Below are positions 23,048-32,811 of a stretch of 64,000 bases of DNA, one piece after another. The stretch is from an uncultured Clostridia bacterium (GTDB lineage Bacteria > Bacillota > Clostridia > UBA1381), in assembly GCA_934486735.1 (NCBI GenBank), contig CAKSQL010000011.1, positions 1-64,000 on the forward strand. The letters are read 5' to 3'. Made by a program: the position numbers and the translations under genes. The number at the start of each line of letters is the position of its first letter. The stretch's first letter is position 1. Under the pieces are notes generated by a model that was not told the DNA's origin, did no database searches, and saw only the letters and a program-made list of their open reading frames with translations.

Positions 23048-25519
23048 TTAACCCTGCTTTTTCATTTTAAGCGGACTCAAATGCCAAATCTCGTCATTAT
23101 ATTCCCTGATTGTGCGGTCGCTGGAGAAATATCCCGCACTCGCAGTATTCATGATAGCCTTTTCGAGCCATGCATCCTTATCGCGGTAGAGTCTCGACAG
23201 CTCGTCATGAGTTCTTGAATAGTCCTCAAAATCTCTCAGAACCATGTAGACATCGGGGTTGCCGTAGTCGCCGAACAGAAGCGTCTGATAAAGGTCGCGG
23301 AAAATCTGTGCGTTTCCGTCGGAGAATGTGCCGTCAATCAGGTGGTCAAGAGCCTTTCTCAGCGCCTGGTTGGTAGTGTAGATATCCTTTACCTCGTTGG
23401 TATTGTTATACTTTTCTCTTGCGTGAACCTCGTCTGCCTTGAGTCCGAATATATAGATATTATCCTTGCCGACCTGCTCAAGCATTTCGACATTCGCTCC
23501 GTCCAGAGTTCCTATAGTTATCGCGCCGTTTAGCATAAATTTCATATTGCCCGTACCCGACGCTTCCTTGCCCGCGGTCGAAATCTGTTCCGAGATATCC
23601 GCCGCAACAACAAGCTTTTCGGCAATCGAAACACCGTAGTTTTCCAAAAATACAACCTTGATTTTGCCGCCGATGCGCTCATCCGAATTAATTTTATCCG
23701 CAACCGAGTTTATCAGCTTGATTATAAGCTTTGCCCTTACATAGCCCGGAGCTGCCTTTGCCGCGAATATATATGTCTTCGGCACATAGTCCTTGGACGG
23801 ATTTTCCAAAAGCTCGTCATACTCGGCAATAATGTGCAGCACATTCAAAAGCTGACGCTTATACTCGTGCAGTCTCTTTGCCTGGACATCGAATATCGAC
23901 TCGGGGTCAACATCGATTCCGTTATGCTCCTTGATATACTCCGCAAGTGCCTTTTTATTATCAAGCTTGATTTTCGCAAAGCTTCTCTTAAAGTCCTCGT
24001 CCTTTGCATAGGGAACAAGCTTTCTGAGCTGCTCGGAATCCTTAAGCCAATCCTTGCCGATTTTCTCGGTGATGAGCGCGTCGAGAGCCGGATTGCAGTT
24101 GGCAATCCACCGTCTGAAAGTGATTCCGTTGGTGATTGCAAAGAATCTTTTCGGATTCAGTCTGTAGTAATCGGCAAAAATATCGTCGGTCAGAATCTTT
24201 GTGTGCAGCTTTGACACACCGTTGATTGCAAAGCAGCTTGCAAGACAGAGATTTGCCATATAGACCTTATTATCGGCAAGTATTGCCATATATTTATGTT
24301 TTAACGGGTCATTGGGATATACAACTTCCAAATATTCCTTCAGACGTTTGTCAATTTCTTCCACTATCATATATATTCTCGGCAGCACGCGCTTGAACAT
24401 GCCGATATCCCATTTTTCCATTGCCTCGCTCATGACAGTATGGTTTGTATATGCAAAAACTTTGGTTGTGATTGCCCATGCTTCGTCCCAGCCGAGACCT
24501 TTTTCGTCAACGAGTATTCTCATCATCTCGGGAATTGCCAGGGTCGGGTGAGTGTCGTTTATATGAATAACGGCTTTCTCCGGCAGAAGCGACCAGTTGT
24601 AGTTATAGCGCTCCTCAAATTCCTTGATTATCCATTGCAAGGTTGCCGAAACGAGGAAATATTGCTGCTTTAATCTCAGTTCCTTGCCCTCCTCGTGGTT
24701 ATCCTCGGGGTAGAGCACCTTTGAGATGACCTCGGCAAGCTGCTTTTCCTCCTCCGCCTGGACATATTTGCCGCTGTTGAAGTCCTGCATGTTCATTCGG
24801 TCGGGAGATTTTGCCGACCACAGGCGCAGCTTATTCACTATTTTTGAGTTATATCCGACCAGCGGAACATCGTACGGCATTGCAAGAATCGTGTGCGAAT
24901 TTTCGTATCGGAAGGTCAGTCTGCCGTCATTCCAGTCGGAGTATACACTTCCGCCGAATTTGACCTCGACCGTCTCCTCCGGGCGCGCGATTTCCCACGC
25001 GTTGCCGTCCTCAAGCCAGGGGTCGGGCAGTTCGGTCTGATATCCGTCAACTATCTTTTGCTTAAAGAGACCGTACTCATATCTTATCGTGCAGCCGTAT
25101 GCCGGCAGGTCGAGAGTCGTGAGCGAATCGATAAAGCATGCCGCGAGTCTGCCGAGACCGCCGTTTCCGAGTCCGGCATCGTTTTCAAGCTCGGCGATAT
25201 CGGAAAATTTGTAGCCGAGACTTTTCAGAACGCGTACATACTCGTCGGTCTGCATGAGGTTCAGTATGTTTGTCGAAAGAAGTCTGCCCATCAAAAACTC
25301 GAATGAGAGATAGTAGAGCTTTTTCGACTCTGCCTCCTTGACCGCTTTGTGCGAAAGTGACCACTTCGCCATTATCTTATCACGCGCGGTCAGTGCGCAC
25401 GCGGTGTAAATCATTTTCGGAGTTGCGTCCTCCATTGTTTTTCCGAAATGTCTCGCAACCTTGCTGACAATTTCATCTTTCAGCTTTTCTTCCTTGTTCG
25501 AAAGCTTTATTGCTGCCAT
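23048..25519 (-). CDS. glgP: Glycogen/starch phosphorylase
   Basis: About 823 residues. ATG 25519 is preferred over ATG 25528 because AAAGGA abuts the latter and lies 10 bp from the former. It releases glucose 1-phosphate from alpha-1,4-glucans. Visible features are ENDAGLGNGGLGRLAACF, INDTHPTLAIPEMMR and the pyridoxal-phosphate motif EASGTGNMKFMLNGAITIGT with its lysine. It is the middle gene of glgA-glgP-GH13. Confidence 0.96.
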   Translation of the reverse strand: MAAIKLSNKEEKLKDEIVSKVARHFGKTMEDATPKMIYTACALTARDKIMAKWSLSHKAVKEAESKKLYYLSFEFLMGRLLSTNILNLMQTDEYVRVLKSLGYKFSDIAELENDAGLGNGGLGRLAACFIDSLTTLDLPAYGCTIRYEYGLFKQKIVDGYQTELPDPWLEDGNAWEIARPEETVEVKFGGSVYSDWNDGRLTFRYENSHTILAMPYDVPLVGYNSKIVNKLRLWSAKSPDRMNMQDFNSGKYVQAEEEKQLAEVISKVLYPEDNHEEGKELRLKQQYFLVSATLQWIIKEFEERYNYNWSLLPEKAVIHINDTHPTLAIPEMMRILVDEKGLGWDEAWAITTKVFAYTNHTVMSEAMEKWDIGMFKRVLPRIYMIVEEIDKRLKEYLEVVYPNDPLKHKYMAILADNKVYMANLCLASCFAINGVSKLHTKILTDDIFADYYRLNPKRFFAITNGITFRRWIANCNPALDALITEKIGKDWLKDSEQLRKLVPYAKDEDFKRSFAKIKLDNKKALAEYIKEHNGIDVDPESIFDVQAKRLHEYKRQLLNVLHIIAEYDELLENPSKDYVPKTYIFAAKAAPGYVRAKLIIKLINSVADKINSDERIGGKIKVVFLENYGVSIAEKLVVAADISEQISTAGKEASGTGNMKFMLNGAITIGTLDGANVEMLEQVGKDNIYIFGLKADEVHAREKYNNTNEVKDIYTTNQALRKALDHLIDGTFSDGNAQIFRDLYQTLLFGDYGNPDVYMVLRDFEDYSRTHDELSRLYRDKDAWLEKAIMNTASAGYFSSDRTIREYNDEIWHLSPLKMKKQG

Positions 25520-25610
25520 ATCAATCATTCCTTTCCTGCTTGCATTGCCGGATTTTGCCCGATTTTATGCCCTTTTCGAACGTTCGGGGTCATTTTTTTC
25601 GGCTCGTCTG

Positions 25611-27533
25611 TTATTTTTTCTTTTGTGTCCCTATTGTCTTTTTTTCCGCCTTTTCCTCTTTTACACTTGTCTTTTTCGCGGGTTCTTTTTCCTGCGGCTT
25701 TTCTGCCTTTGCCGCCGTTTTCTTTTCCTCTGCCTTTTTTATCGGCTCGGGTTTGGAAGTCTCCGCTTTTCGAGCCGATTCCGTCTTTTTTTCGGCAGGC
25801 GCGGACTTTTTGCCCTCTTTTGTATCGGTCTTTTTGGTCTCTTTTTTGGCTGTCTTTGCCGGCTCTTTTTTTTCGGTCGGTTTTGTTTTCGCGGTCTCTT
25901 TTTTATCCGCCGTCTTTACCGCCGTTTTCTCGGCTGTCTTTGCTGCCGCTTTTTTGTCGGCAGTTTTTGCCTTTTTCTCATCGGATTTTGCCGCCGGTTT
26001 CTTTGTCTTTTTTTCTGCCTTTTCCGATTCCTTTTCGGTCTTTGCTTTCTTTGCCGCCGGTTCTTTTTTGGTCTCGGGGAGTTTTATCTCCTCATGAATC
26101 CCGGTCAGTTCGCTGTACAAATCGATATATTTCTGTGCCGAAATATCCCATGAGAAATCGGCTTTCATCGCATTTTTCACGATCGCATTCCATGCGTCGC
26201 GCTTGTTGTAGTAAACGTCCATAGCATAGTCGACAACATGCATCATGTCGTCCGCGCTGTAGTTTGCGAACGAGAATCCCGTTCCCTCGCCGGTGTACTC
26301 GTTGTACGGGGTGACGGTGTCCTTAAGTCCGCCTGTCTCGCGCACTATCGGCAGTGTTCCGTAGCGCATGCTGATCAGCTGCGACAAGCCGCAGGGCTCA
26401 AATCTCGACGGCATTAAAAATGCGTCACACGCTCCGTATATCAAATGTGAGCGCTCGGACGAGAAGTATATATTCGCCGAAACTCTGTCGGGGTACTTCC
26501 ACGCATAGTGTCTGAACATGTTCTCGTATCTTTCCTCGCCCGTTCCGAGGACAATTATCTGCGCTCCGCCGGCGGAGAGTCTCTCCATCGCCGCGTCAAC
26601 CAGGTCGAAGCCTTTTTGGTCGGTCAGGCGCGAGATTATGCCGATCATGAATTTGTTTTCATCGGCAGGCAGGTTCAAAAGCTGCTGCAAATATATCTTG
26701 TTGAGCTTTTTCTTTGCCGAAAAGTTTCTTATATTATAGTTATCGTGCAGATTGGCGTCCTTATCGGGATTCCACTCATCGTACGAAATCCCGTTCACGA
26801 TTCCCTTAACGTCTGCCGAGCGCGCGCTCAAAAGTCCGTCCAGACCCTCGCCGCCCTCTCTTGTTTTGATTTCCTCGGCATAGCTTTCGGAAACGGTGGT
26901 GATTTTGTCGGCGTAAACCAAGCCGCCCTTTAAAAGGTTCGCGTCCTTGTAGTACTCCAGCTTGTCATCGGTGAAATAGTAGTCGCTGATTCCCATTACG
27001 TCCTTGATTCCTGCCAAGTCCCATCTGCCCTGGAATCTCAAATTGTGAATTGTCATAATTGTTTTGATTCCGTCGTAGAACGGGTTGTCGTGGAAAGTGT
27101 CCAAAAATACAGGTATCGCTCCCGTCTGCCAGTCGTTGCAGTGAATTACATCGGGGTGAAAATCAAGCGTGGGTAAAAGAGAGAGAACTGCCTTTGAAAA
27201 GAATATGAACTTTTCGCAGTCGAGGTGAATATAGTCATATGGCTTGTCGCCGTTAAAGTAGTATTCGTTGTCCACAAAGTAGTATGTGCAGCCGCTGTGC
27301 TCCAGCTCAAAAACGCCGCAGTATTGCTTTCTCCAGCCCATGTCGATATATATGTGGTTGATATATCGCATTTTGTCCTTGTATTCCTGTGGAATGCACC
27401 GGTAAAGAGGCAGAATTGCCCGGCAGTCGATGCCTTTTTCTTTCAGTGCCGGCGGCAGCGAGCCTGCCACGTCTCCAAGTCCTCCTGTTTTAACAAACGG
27501 TGCCGATTCCGAACTTACAAAAAGTATTTTCAT
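25611..27533 (-). CDS. glgA: Glycogen synthase with a long Lys/Ala-rich C-terminal tail
   Basis: 640 residues against about 480 for normal GlgA. Residues 1-480 are a standard GT5 enzyme transferring glucose from ADP-glucose: KTGGLGDV near the N-terminus, then HNLRFQG, RLTDQKGFDLV and MPSRFEPCGLSQLISMRYG. From about 483 to 640 the sequence becomes a low-complexity tail of Lys, Ala, Glu and Thr, with repeats such as KTADKKAAAKTAEKTA, like histone H1 or a disordered linker. The tail frame is open with no stop and is read in the same frame. The start has GGAG 10 bp upstream, and a promoter is seen at 27623-27651. Confidence 0.95.
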   Translation of the reverse strand: MKILFVSSESAPFVKTGGLGDVAGSLPPALKEKGIDCRAILPLYRCIPQEYKDKMRYINHIYIDMGWRKQYCGVFELEHSGCTYYFVDNEYYFNGDKPYDYIHLDCEKFIFFSKAVLSLLPTLDFHPDVIHCNDWQTGAIPVFLDTFHDNPFYDGIKTIMTIHNLRFQGRWDLAGIKDVMGISDYYFTDDKLEYYKDANLLKGGLVYADKITTVSESYAEEIKTREGGEGLDGLLSARSADVKGIVNGISYDEWNPDKDANLHDNYNIRNFSAKKKLNKIYLQQLLNLPADENKFMIGIISRLTDQKGFDLVDAAMERLSAGGAQIIVLGTGEERYENMFRHYAWKYPDRVSANIYFSSERSHLIYGACDAFLMPSRFEPCGLSQLISMRYGTLPIVRETGGLKDTVTPYNEYTGEGTGFSFANYSADDMMHVVDYAMDVYYNKRDAWNAIVKNAMKADFSWDISAQKYIDLYSELTGIHEEIKLPETKKEPAAKKAKTEKESEKAEKKTKKPAAKSDEKKAKTADKKAAAKTAEKTAVKTADKKETAKTKPTEKKEPAKTAKKETKKTDTKEGKKSAPAEKKTESARKAETSKPEPIKKAEEKKTAAKAEKPQEKEPAKKTSVKEEKAEKKTIGTQKKK

Positions 27534-27622
27534 AGATTATCGCTCCTATCATTAACATTTACGGGCTTACTTCAATTCTTTTAAGTATATTTTAGTATAT
27601 ACCTATCCTATACTATATCTAT

Positions 27623-27651
27623 ATACTAACTCAAAAATTCGCGTTTGTCAA
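27623..27651 (-). promoter_or_regulatory. Promoter of the glycogen operon
   Basis: On the minus strand TTGACA (27646-27651), 17 bp, TAGTAT (27623-27628), giving a leader of about 85 nt before glgA. Confidence 0.78.
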
Positions 27652-28010
27652 ATGTTTGACCTCTCTTTGAATTAAAATAGGTGTTTTATACCATAAAAAG
27701 GCTATTTTTTGTTCATTGTTTATATAATTAGACAATGAATATGTGAATTATTACTAAAAATACATCTTGATATTCGGATTACTTTTTTTGGCTAAAATAA
27801 AAAAAAGTAAAACAAATCAATGCTTTACAGTTTTCGGGATATTTGATTTTTGGGGATAAATCGAAACCGCCGCCCCGAGCAAATCCGCAGATGATTTTCC
27901 TGCCTTGCTGCATTTTTACGCAAGTCTTTCGCCCTCGGAATAAGCTTTCCGTTGTATTTACATGCTTGTCACACTCTTTGCGTGCGGTTGAATTTTATCA
28001 GGGAGGGTGA
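27652..28010. other. Intergenic region with a half copy of MITE family A
   Basis: A 22-bp end of family A (ATTCGGATTACTTTTTTTGGC, then TA) lies at about 27772-27792. No gene is convincing in the rest, which runs into the family C repeats. Confidence 0.5.
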
Positions 28011-28250
28011 CTCCCTCAGTCAGCTTGCAGCTGACAGCTCCCTCGGAGAGGGAGCCTAAGCCCTCCTCGCCGAGGAGGGTGGCATTTCCCGAAAGGAAAT
28101 GTCGGGTGGAGTCAATTCCTTGACGGCACTCCATCGGAGAGAATAACTCCCTCAGTCGGCTTACGCTGACAGCTCCCTCGAAGAGGGAGCCTAAGCCCTC
28201 CTCGCCGAGGAGGGTGGCATTTCCCAAAAGGAAATGTCGGGTGGAGTCAT
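28011..28250. repeat. Dispersed GC-rich hairpin repeat, two copies (family C)
   Basis: Units at about 28011-28118 and 28147-28250. Each has CTCCCTCAGTCAGCTTGCAG or a variant, a CTCGGAGAGGGAG hairpin, CCCTCCTCGCCGAGGAGGG and GCATTTCCCGAAAGGAAATG or a variant. These are the reverse complements of the copies at 20767-21100. They follow the 3' end of the activase gene by about 90 bp. Confidence 0.82.
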
Positions 28251-28337
28251 ATCAGAATCGGGTGGAGTCCGTTCAAAATCAAATCAAAGCCCAATCAGAG
28301 TCCGAGCAGAATCGAACAGCGCCGTTCAAAATCCGCT

Positions 28338-29120
28338 CTATCCCCCGATTCTGCACGTGAGTCCGCTTGTTTTTGCGGTCTCCAAAAGCATATTCATCTT
28401 CTCATCCGCGAGCGGCGGTATCCCTGCAAGTGCGTAGTCCCTGCCGAGCGCGCGGTACTTATCCTCGCCCATGCGATGATATGGCAGCAGATGCAGCTCC
28501 CTCACTCCCGGAAGTGTCGATGCAAATGCCGCAATCGAGTGAATTTCTTCCTCTGTATCGTTAAAGCCGGGTATAACCGGCACGCGTATCGTCAGATTTG
28601 CGCCGCTTTCGGCTATTTTCCTCGCATTTTCGAGAATGATTTTATTCGACTGAGTTGTGAACTCCTTATGCTTCTTTTCATCGGTATGCTTGATATCCAT
28701 TAATATGTAATCCAGGTGCGGAAGATATTTTTCTATCGTCTCGAACTTTGCAAAACCGGTGGTCTCTATCGCTGTGTTTATGCCGCTTTTGTGACATTCA
28801 CAAAGCAGCGGAACCGCGAAATCCGGCTGCAGCAGAGCCTCGCCGCCCGAAAGCGTAACTCCGCCGCCCGAGCGTCTGTAGTAGGGCATATCCTTTTTTA
28901 TCTCCTCCATGACCTCTGCAACCGTCACATCTCTGCCGACAATTCTGTCCCGGTCGGCAAGGTGCATGGTCTGCACCTCGAACTCCTGCGACTCGGGATT
29001 GCAGCACCAGCGGCATCTTAAGGCGCAGCCCTTTAAAAAGACTATCGTCCTTATCCCCGGTCCGTCATGAATGGAATATTTCTGAATGTCAAATATTCTT
29101 CCCGTTTTGTTTTCGTCCAT
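28338..29120 (-). CDS. Glycyl-radical enzyme activating enzyme (radical SAM)
   Basis: 260 residues from ATG 29120, with GGAG 8 bp upstream. It uses S-adenosylmethionine to place the glycyl radical on its partner. The cluster motif CALRCRWC is at about 31-38, and the family motifs SIHDGPGIRT, VTLSGGEALLQPDF and ETTGFAKFE are present. No extra ferredoxin-like cysteines follow the CxxxCxxC motif, so it is the short type. The partner is the glycyl radical enzyme upstream, separated by 628 bp of repeats. Its ribosome binding site is part of the repeat unit. Confidence 0.93.
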   Translation of the reverse strand: MDENKTGRIFDIQKYSIHDGPGIRTIVFLKGCALRCRWCCNPESQEFEVQTMHLADRDRIVGRDVTVAEVMEEIKKDMPYYRRSGGGVTLSGGEALLQPDFAVPLLCECHKSGINTAIETTGFAKFETIEKYLPHLDYILMDIKHTDEKKHKEFTTQSNKIILENARKIAESGANLTIRVPVIPGFNDTEEEIHSIAAFASTLPGVRELHLLPYHRMGEDKYRALGRDYALAGIPPLADEKMNMLLETAKTSGLTCRIGG

Positions 29121-29126
29121 AATAAT

Positions 29127-29533
29127 CTCCATTCCGCCTTGTATCGGCACAAATAATAATGAGAATCTCTTATCGACAAGGCAAGGAATGATAAGAGATT
29201 ATTACGCCCATGTGCGTTTCCGAGCGAATGCGAGGAAAATCTCGCACGGGCAATTAAATCCTGCCGGAGGCTAACGTGAAAGAATCTTTCACGTTATATC
29301 TCCATTCCGCCGCCTTGCGCCGGCACAAATAATATGAAAATCTCTCATCGTCAAGGCAAGGAATGATAAGAGATTATTACGCCCATGTGCATTTCCGAAC
29401 ATAGTGAGGAAAATTTCGCACGGGCAATTAAATCCTGCCGGAGGCTAACGTGAAAGAATCTTTCACGTTATATCTCCATTCCGCCGCCTTGCGCCGGCAC
29501 AAATAATAATGAAAATCCCTCATCGTCAGGGTA
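29127..29533. repeat. 174-bp tandem repeat, about 2.4 units (family D)
   Basis: Units start with CTCCATTCCGCC at 29127, 29300 and 29474, a period of 173-174 bp. Each contains GATAAGAGATTATTACGCCC, CTCGCACGGGCAATTAAATC or a close variant, and a hairpin AACGTGAAAGAATCTTTCACGTT. The third unit is cut after about 60 bp. The unit edge (GGCGGAATGGAG on the minus strand) forms the ribosome binding site of the activase. Confidence 0.88.
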
Positions 29534-29543
29534 CAAAACTTGA

Positions 29544-29748
29544 GTCTGAAAGAAAATCGCTCAGATTGCCATTTTGAAAGGTGACGGCATATGAACATAT
29601 TCCGAACCTCGAAAAATGGTGAGATGGGCGATTTTATTCAGGTTGTAAGTCTGAAAGAAAATCGTTCAGATTGCCGTTTTGAGAGGTGACGGCATATGAA
29701 CATATTCCGAACCTCGAAAAATGGTGAGATGGGCGATTTTATTCAGAC
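29544..29748. repeat. Tandem pair of a 105-bp repeat with GTCTGAA ends (family E)
   Basis: Two copies (29544-29641 and 29649-29748) start GTCTGAAAGAAAATCG and end GGCGATTTTATTCAG(AC). The ends are inverted repeats of about 15 bp, so it looks like a small non-autonomous element. The second copy abuts the TAA stop of the glycyl radical enzyme. A larger relative with the same ends lies at 38252-38434. Confidence 0.82.
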
Positions 29749-32247
29749 TTACCTATCGAATGCCTGTTCTGTTCTGTTGATAATATCGTCTTGTAAAGAC
29801 TTTGACAGCGTTGTGAACAATGCGCTGTAGCCTGCGACTCTGACGACAAGATTCTTATAATTCTCCGGGTGCGCCTGTGCGTCCAGGAGAGTTTCGCGGC
29901 TTACGACATTGAACTGCATATGCATGCCCTTTTGGTCGAAAAACGCGCGTATATATGCCGCAAATTTCCAAAGTCCGGCATCGCCTTTCAGTGCGGACGG
30001 GTGGAATTTCTGATTATAGAGCGTTCCGTTCGACGCGATCGCATGATCAAGCTTTGCGACCGAATTTGCAGCCGAGGTCGGGCCGCAGACATCTCTGCCC
30101 GAGTACGGGCCTACGCCGTCGGCAACCGGGGTATTGGCAAAGCGACCGTCCGGGGTCGCTCCGGTCTGATGTCCCAGGGGAACATTCGCCGAAACGGGAT
30201 AGAGTCCCGCCTGATAGCTGCCGCCCCTCGGATTCTTATAATTCTGAATATCGCGCGTGTACACATACGCAACCTCTCTTGCGAAAAGGTCGGCTTCCTT
30301 TATATCATTTCCGTACTTCGGAACGGCGGCGATATCCTCCAGGAGCTGTTTATACTTCTGTGCGCCCTCGCCGTCGGACAGCTTTTTGAATATTGCCGCA
30401 ATCTGACCCTCGGTCACATCGTGTCCGCTTTTAACCATGCCTTTTACTATCTTTTGAGTCATTTTTTCCGCCGCTTCGGCGGTCATGCCATGTCCGAAAT
30501 TATCCTCGAGTGCTTGTTTTATCTCGGGCAAAGTATATTTCTTTTCATCGAACACAAGCTTTTTGACCGCGTAAATCGAATCGGTCATATTCGCAATTCC
30601 AAACCCTTGAGGACCTGTGAAGTTATATATCGCGCCGCCCTCCTGCAAGCTCTTGCCGCGCTTTATGCAGTCCTCGACCATGCAGGACTGAAACGGCAGC
30701 GGGCAGCGCTGCATATGTGCGTAATCTATCGAATTATCGGCATTGACAAGCAGCTTTATCTGATAATGCATCTGCTCGCGGTATGCGTCAAAGAACTCGT
30801 CAAAGGTTTTCATTTCGGCGACATCGGGCGTCTTTACGCCGACCATTTCGCCGTCGTCCATGCCCTGCGAGAATACCAGCTCGAGCGGACGGCACATATT
30901 GAAGAATGCCGCGTCATGCCAGCCGTCGGTTTTGCCCGACTTCTGCGGCTCGACACAGCCTATTATATTATAATCGCGCGCGTCACTCAATGTGAGACCG
31001 CGGTTCATCAGCGCCGGAATTATAACCTCGTCATTGTAATACGCAGGCAAGCCGACGCCTGTTCTTGTAAGCTCGGCGCATCTGAACAGGAACTCGTCCG
31101 GAGTACCGTTCCACACGCGTACCGAGAAGGACGGCTGCGGCAGTCTTGTATGCATCGACGCATTTATGCACATGTAGGACAGCTCGTTTGTCGCGTCCAG
31201 TCCGTCCGCGTCCTGTCCTCCGGCACAAAGGTTCTGGAACATTCCATAGCCGGCAAAGCCCTCCGCCGACGCTGCGTCTCTTACCTTATTTATATCATTC
31301 AGCTTTACCCAAATGCAGTCCATAAGCTCCTGCGCCGCTTCGGGCGTGATTATCCCGTTGCCGACATCATGCTTATAGTAGGGGTACATGTATTGGTCAA
31401 AGCGCCCCGGCGATATCGAGTGTCCGTTGGATTCTATCTGCAAAAGCAGCTGAATGAACCAAAATGCCTGGCACGCCTCCTCAAAGCTTTCGGCAGGGTT
31501 TTCGGGAACGTTCCGGCAATTTTTCGCGATTTTCAACAACTCTTTTTTGCGAACGCTGTCGCTCTCCGATGCCGCCATATTCTCCGCCAAATCCGCATAG
31601 CGGTTGGCATATTCCACCGCACCGCGGCAGGAGATGATAACCGACTCCAAAAATTCACGCTTTGCGGGATAGTCCGCGTCGCCCGGGTCGCACCGCTCCA
31701 ATTCCTCCGCCGCTTCCTTTATCATTCCGCGGTATCCGATTTTGAGTATCTTTCCGTAGTCAACGGTTACATGTCCTATACCGTTATAGAAATAATTGCC
31801 CGGAGTGAACATGTTATGCTCCATCGCAACAAGCGTTTCGGGCGCCATATATGCCTTGGCAAGCTCAAAAGTAGTCTTGCCGTCCCAGTACGGGCAGACC
31901 TCGCGCAAAGTGTTCTTTGTCTCCTCCGAAATGTAAAACGGGTCGGCGCTGCGCGTTGCAATCGTGTCCAGCTCGTCTATGAGCCATTTGTATGAATACT
32001 CGGGGAAAACCTGGCAGCCGCGCGGCTTTTTTGAGGAACTGCCGACAATGAGCTCGTCCTCTCTTATTACAATCGGTATATTCTCCAATATATGTAAAAA
32101 AGCAATCGCCCGTCTTTTTATAACCGGCAGATTCTCGGTCGCTTTATAGCTTTCGGTCAAAAGCACCGCTCTGTCAGCCTCAATCTCGGGCAAATCCTTG
32201 TACAGCCTGCTTATCATTCTTCCGATTCTTGGACTTTGGGGTATCAT
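29749..32247 (-). CDS. Glycyl radical enzyme, dehydratase (PFL2/HypD-like) class
   Basis: 832 residues. The catalytic cysteine is Cys431 in GCVEPQKSGKTDGWHDAAFF, with the Glu two residues on that marks the dehydratase group rather than pyruvate formate-lyase. The radical glycine is Gly806 in VRVAGYSALF near the C-terminus. The PQ..GKT.GWHD context recalls trans-4-hydroxyproline dehydratase, but no proline-pathway gene is adjacent, so the substrate is open. The Cys-Gly distance is about 375 residues against about 330 in known dehydratases. The extra roughly 44 residues are a helical insertion after ALEDNFGHG. A radical-SAM activase follows downstream. The enzyme is oxygen-sensitive by nature. 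Confidence 0.88.
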   Translation of the reverse strand: MIPQSPRIGRMISRLYKDLPEIEADRAVLLTESYKATENLPVIKRRAIAFLHILENIPIVIREDELIVGSSSKKPRGCQVFPEYSYKWLIDELDTIATRSADPFYISEETKNTLREVCPYWDGKTTFELAKAYMAPETLVAMEHNMFTPGNYFYNGIGHVTVDYGKILKIGYRGMIKEAAEELERCDPGDADYPAKREFLESVIISCRGAVEYANRYADLAENMAASESDSVRKKELLKIAKNCRNVPENPAESFEEACQAFWFIQLLLQIESNGHSISPGRFDQYMYPYYKHDVGNGIITPEAAQELMDCIWVKLNDINKVRDAASAEGFAGYGMFQNLCAGGQDADGLDATNELSYMCINASMHTRLPQPSFSVRVWNGTPDEFLFRCAELTRTGVGLPAYYNDEVIIPALMNRGLTLSDARDYNIIGCVEPQKSGKTDGWHDAAFFNMCRPLELVFSQGMDDGEMVGVKTPDVAEMKTFDEFFDAYREQMHYQIKLLVNADNSIDYAHMQRCPLPFQSCMVEDCIKRGKSLQEGGAIYNFTGPQGFGIANMTDSIYAVKKLVFDEKKYTLPEIKQALEDNFGHGMTAEAAEKMTQKIVKGMVKSGHDVTEGQIAAIFKKLSDGEGAQKYKQLLEDIAAVPKYGNDIKEADLFAREVAYVYTRDIQNYKNPRGGSYQAGLYPVSANVPLGHQTGATPDGRFANTPVADGVGPYSGRDVCGPTSAANSVAKLDHAIASNGTLYNQKFHPSALKGDAGLWKFAAYIRAFFDQKGMHMQFNVVSRETLLDAQAHPENYKNLVVRVAGYSALFTTLSKSLQDDIINRTEQAFDR

Positions 32248-32267
32248 TTTATCATTCCTTTCGACTA

Positions 32268-32756
32268 TTAATAGCCCGGATTATATTCCAACGACTCATC
32301 ATTCTCTATCCAGTCCTTAACCTCTATAACCCGATATTCGTCCTTTGTGTCACGAATAATCACCGTCTTGATTCCGGCATTTATAATCTGCCGCTTGCAC
32401 ATCGCACAGGAGCAGCTGTTCTTCACGAATTCGCCGCTGTCCGCCTCGATTCCGACCAGGTAGAGACAGGCGTCTATCATATCGCGCCGCGATGCCGATA
32501 TAATCGCGTTCGCCTCGGCATGCACGCTGCGGCATATCTCATATCGCTCTCCGCGCGGTATATTCATCTTTTGTCTTATGCAGTGACCTATGTCAATACA
32601 ATTCCTGCGTCCGCGCGGCGCTCCGACATATCCCGTCGAGATTATCTCATCATTCTTGACAATAATCGCGCCGTAATTTCGTCTCAGGCACGTTCCGCGC
32701 TCCGCCACCGTTTCGGCGATATCGAGATAGTAATTAATCTTGTCCCGCCTTGGCAT
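32268..32756 (-). CDS. Deoxycytidylate (dCMP) deaminase-like protein
   Basis: 162 residues from ATG 32756 (AAGGGAAG upstream). The zinc site is VHAEANAI with CSCAMC further on, and the front part carries RNYGAIIVKNDEIISTGY. It resembles the ComEB/dCMP deaminase group, which makes dUMP for thymidylate synthesis. It has its own promoter inside the end of recO, and the glycyl radical enzyme starts 20 bp later. Confidence 0.9.
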   Translation of the reverse strand: MPRRDKINYYLDIAETVAERGTCLRRNYGAIIVKNDEIISTGYVGAPRGRRNCIDIGHCIRQKMNIPRGERYEICRSVHAEANAIISASRRDMIDACLYLVGIEADSGEFVKNSCSCAMCKRQIINAGIKTVIIRDTKDEYRVIEVKDWIENDESLEYNPGY

Positions 32757-32811
32757 ATGTATCACTTCCCTTTTGATTTTTTGGTTTTGTTTTGTTTTTG
32801 TTTGTATTTAT

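Noticed and set aside
25448..26224. Three long plus-strand frames rich in Phe, Leu and Ser opposite the glgA tail
   Set aside because: They are the complement of the Lys/Ala-rich codons of the GlgA tail; composition follows the opposite strand and there is no ribosome binding site.
29869..31995. A 708-codon plus-strand frame opposite the glycyl radical enzyme
   Set aside because: Antisense shadow produced by the codon bias of a long GC-rich gene; no start signal and no domain.
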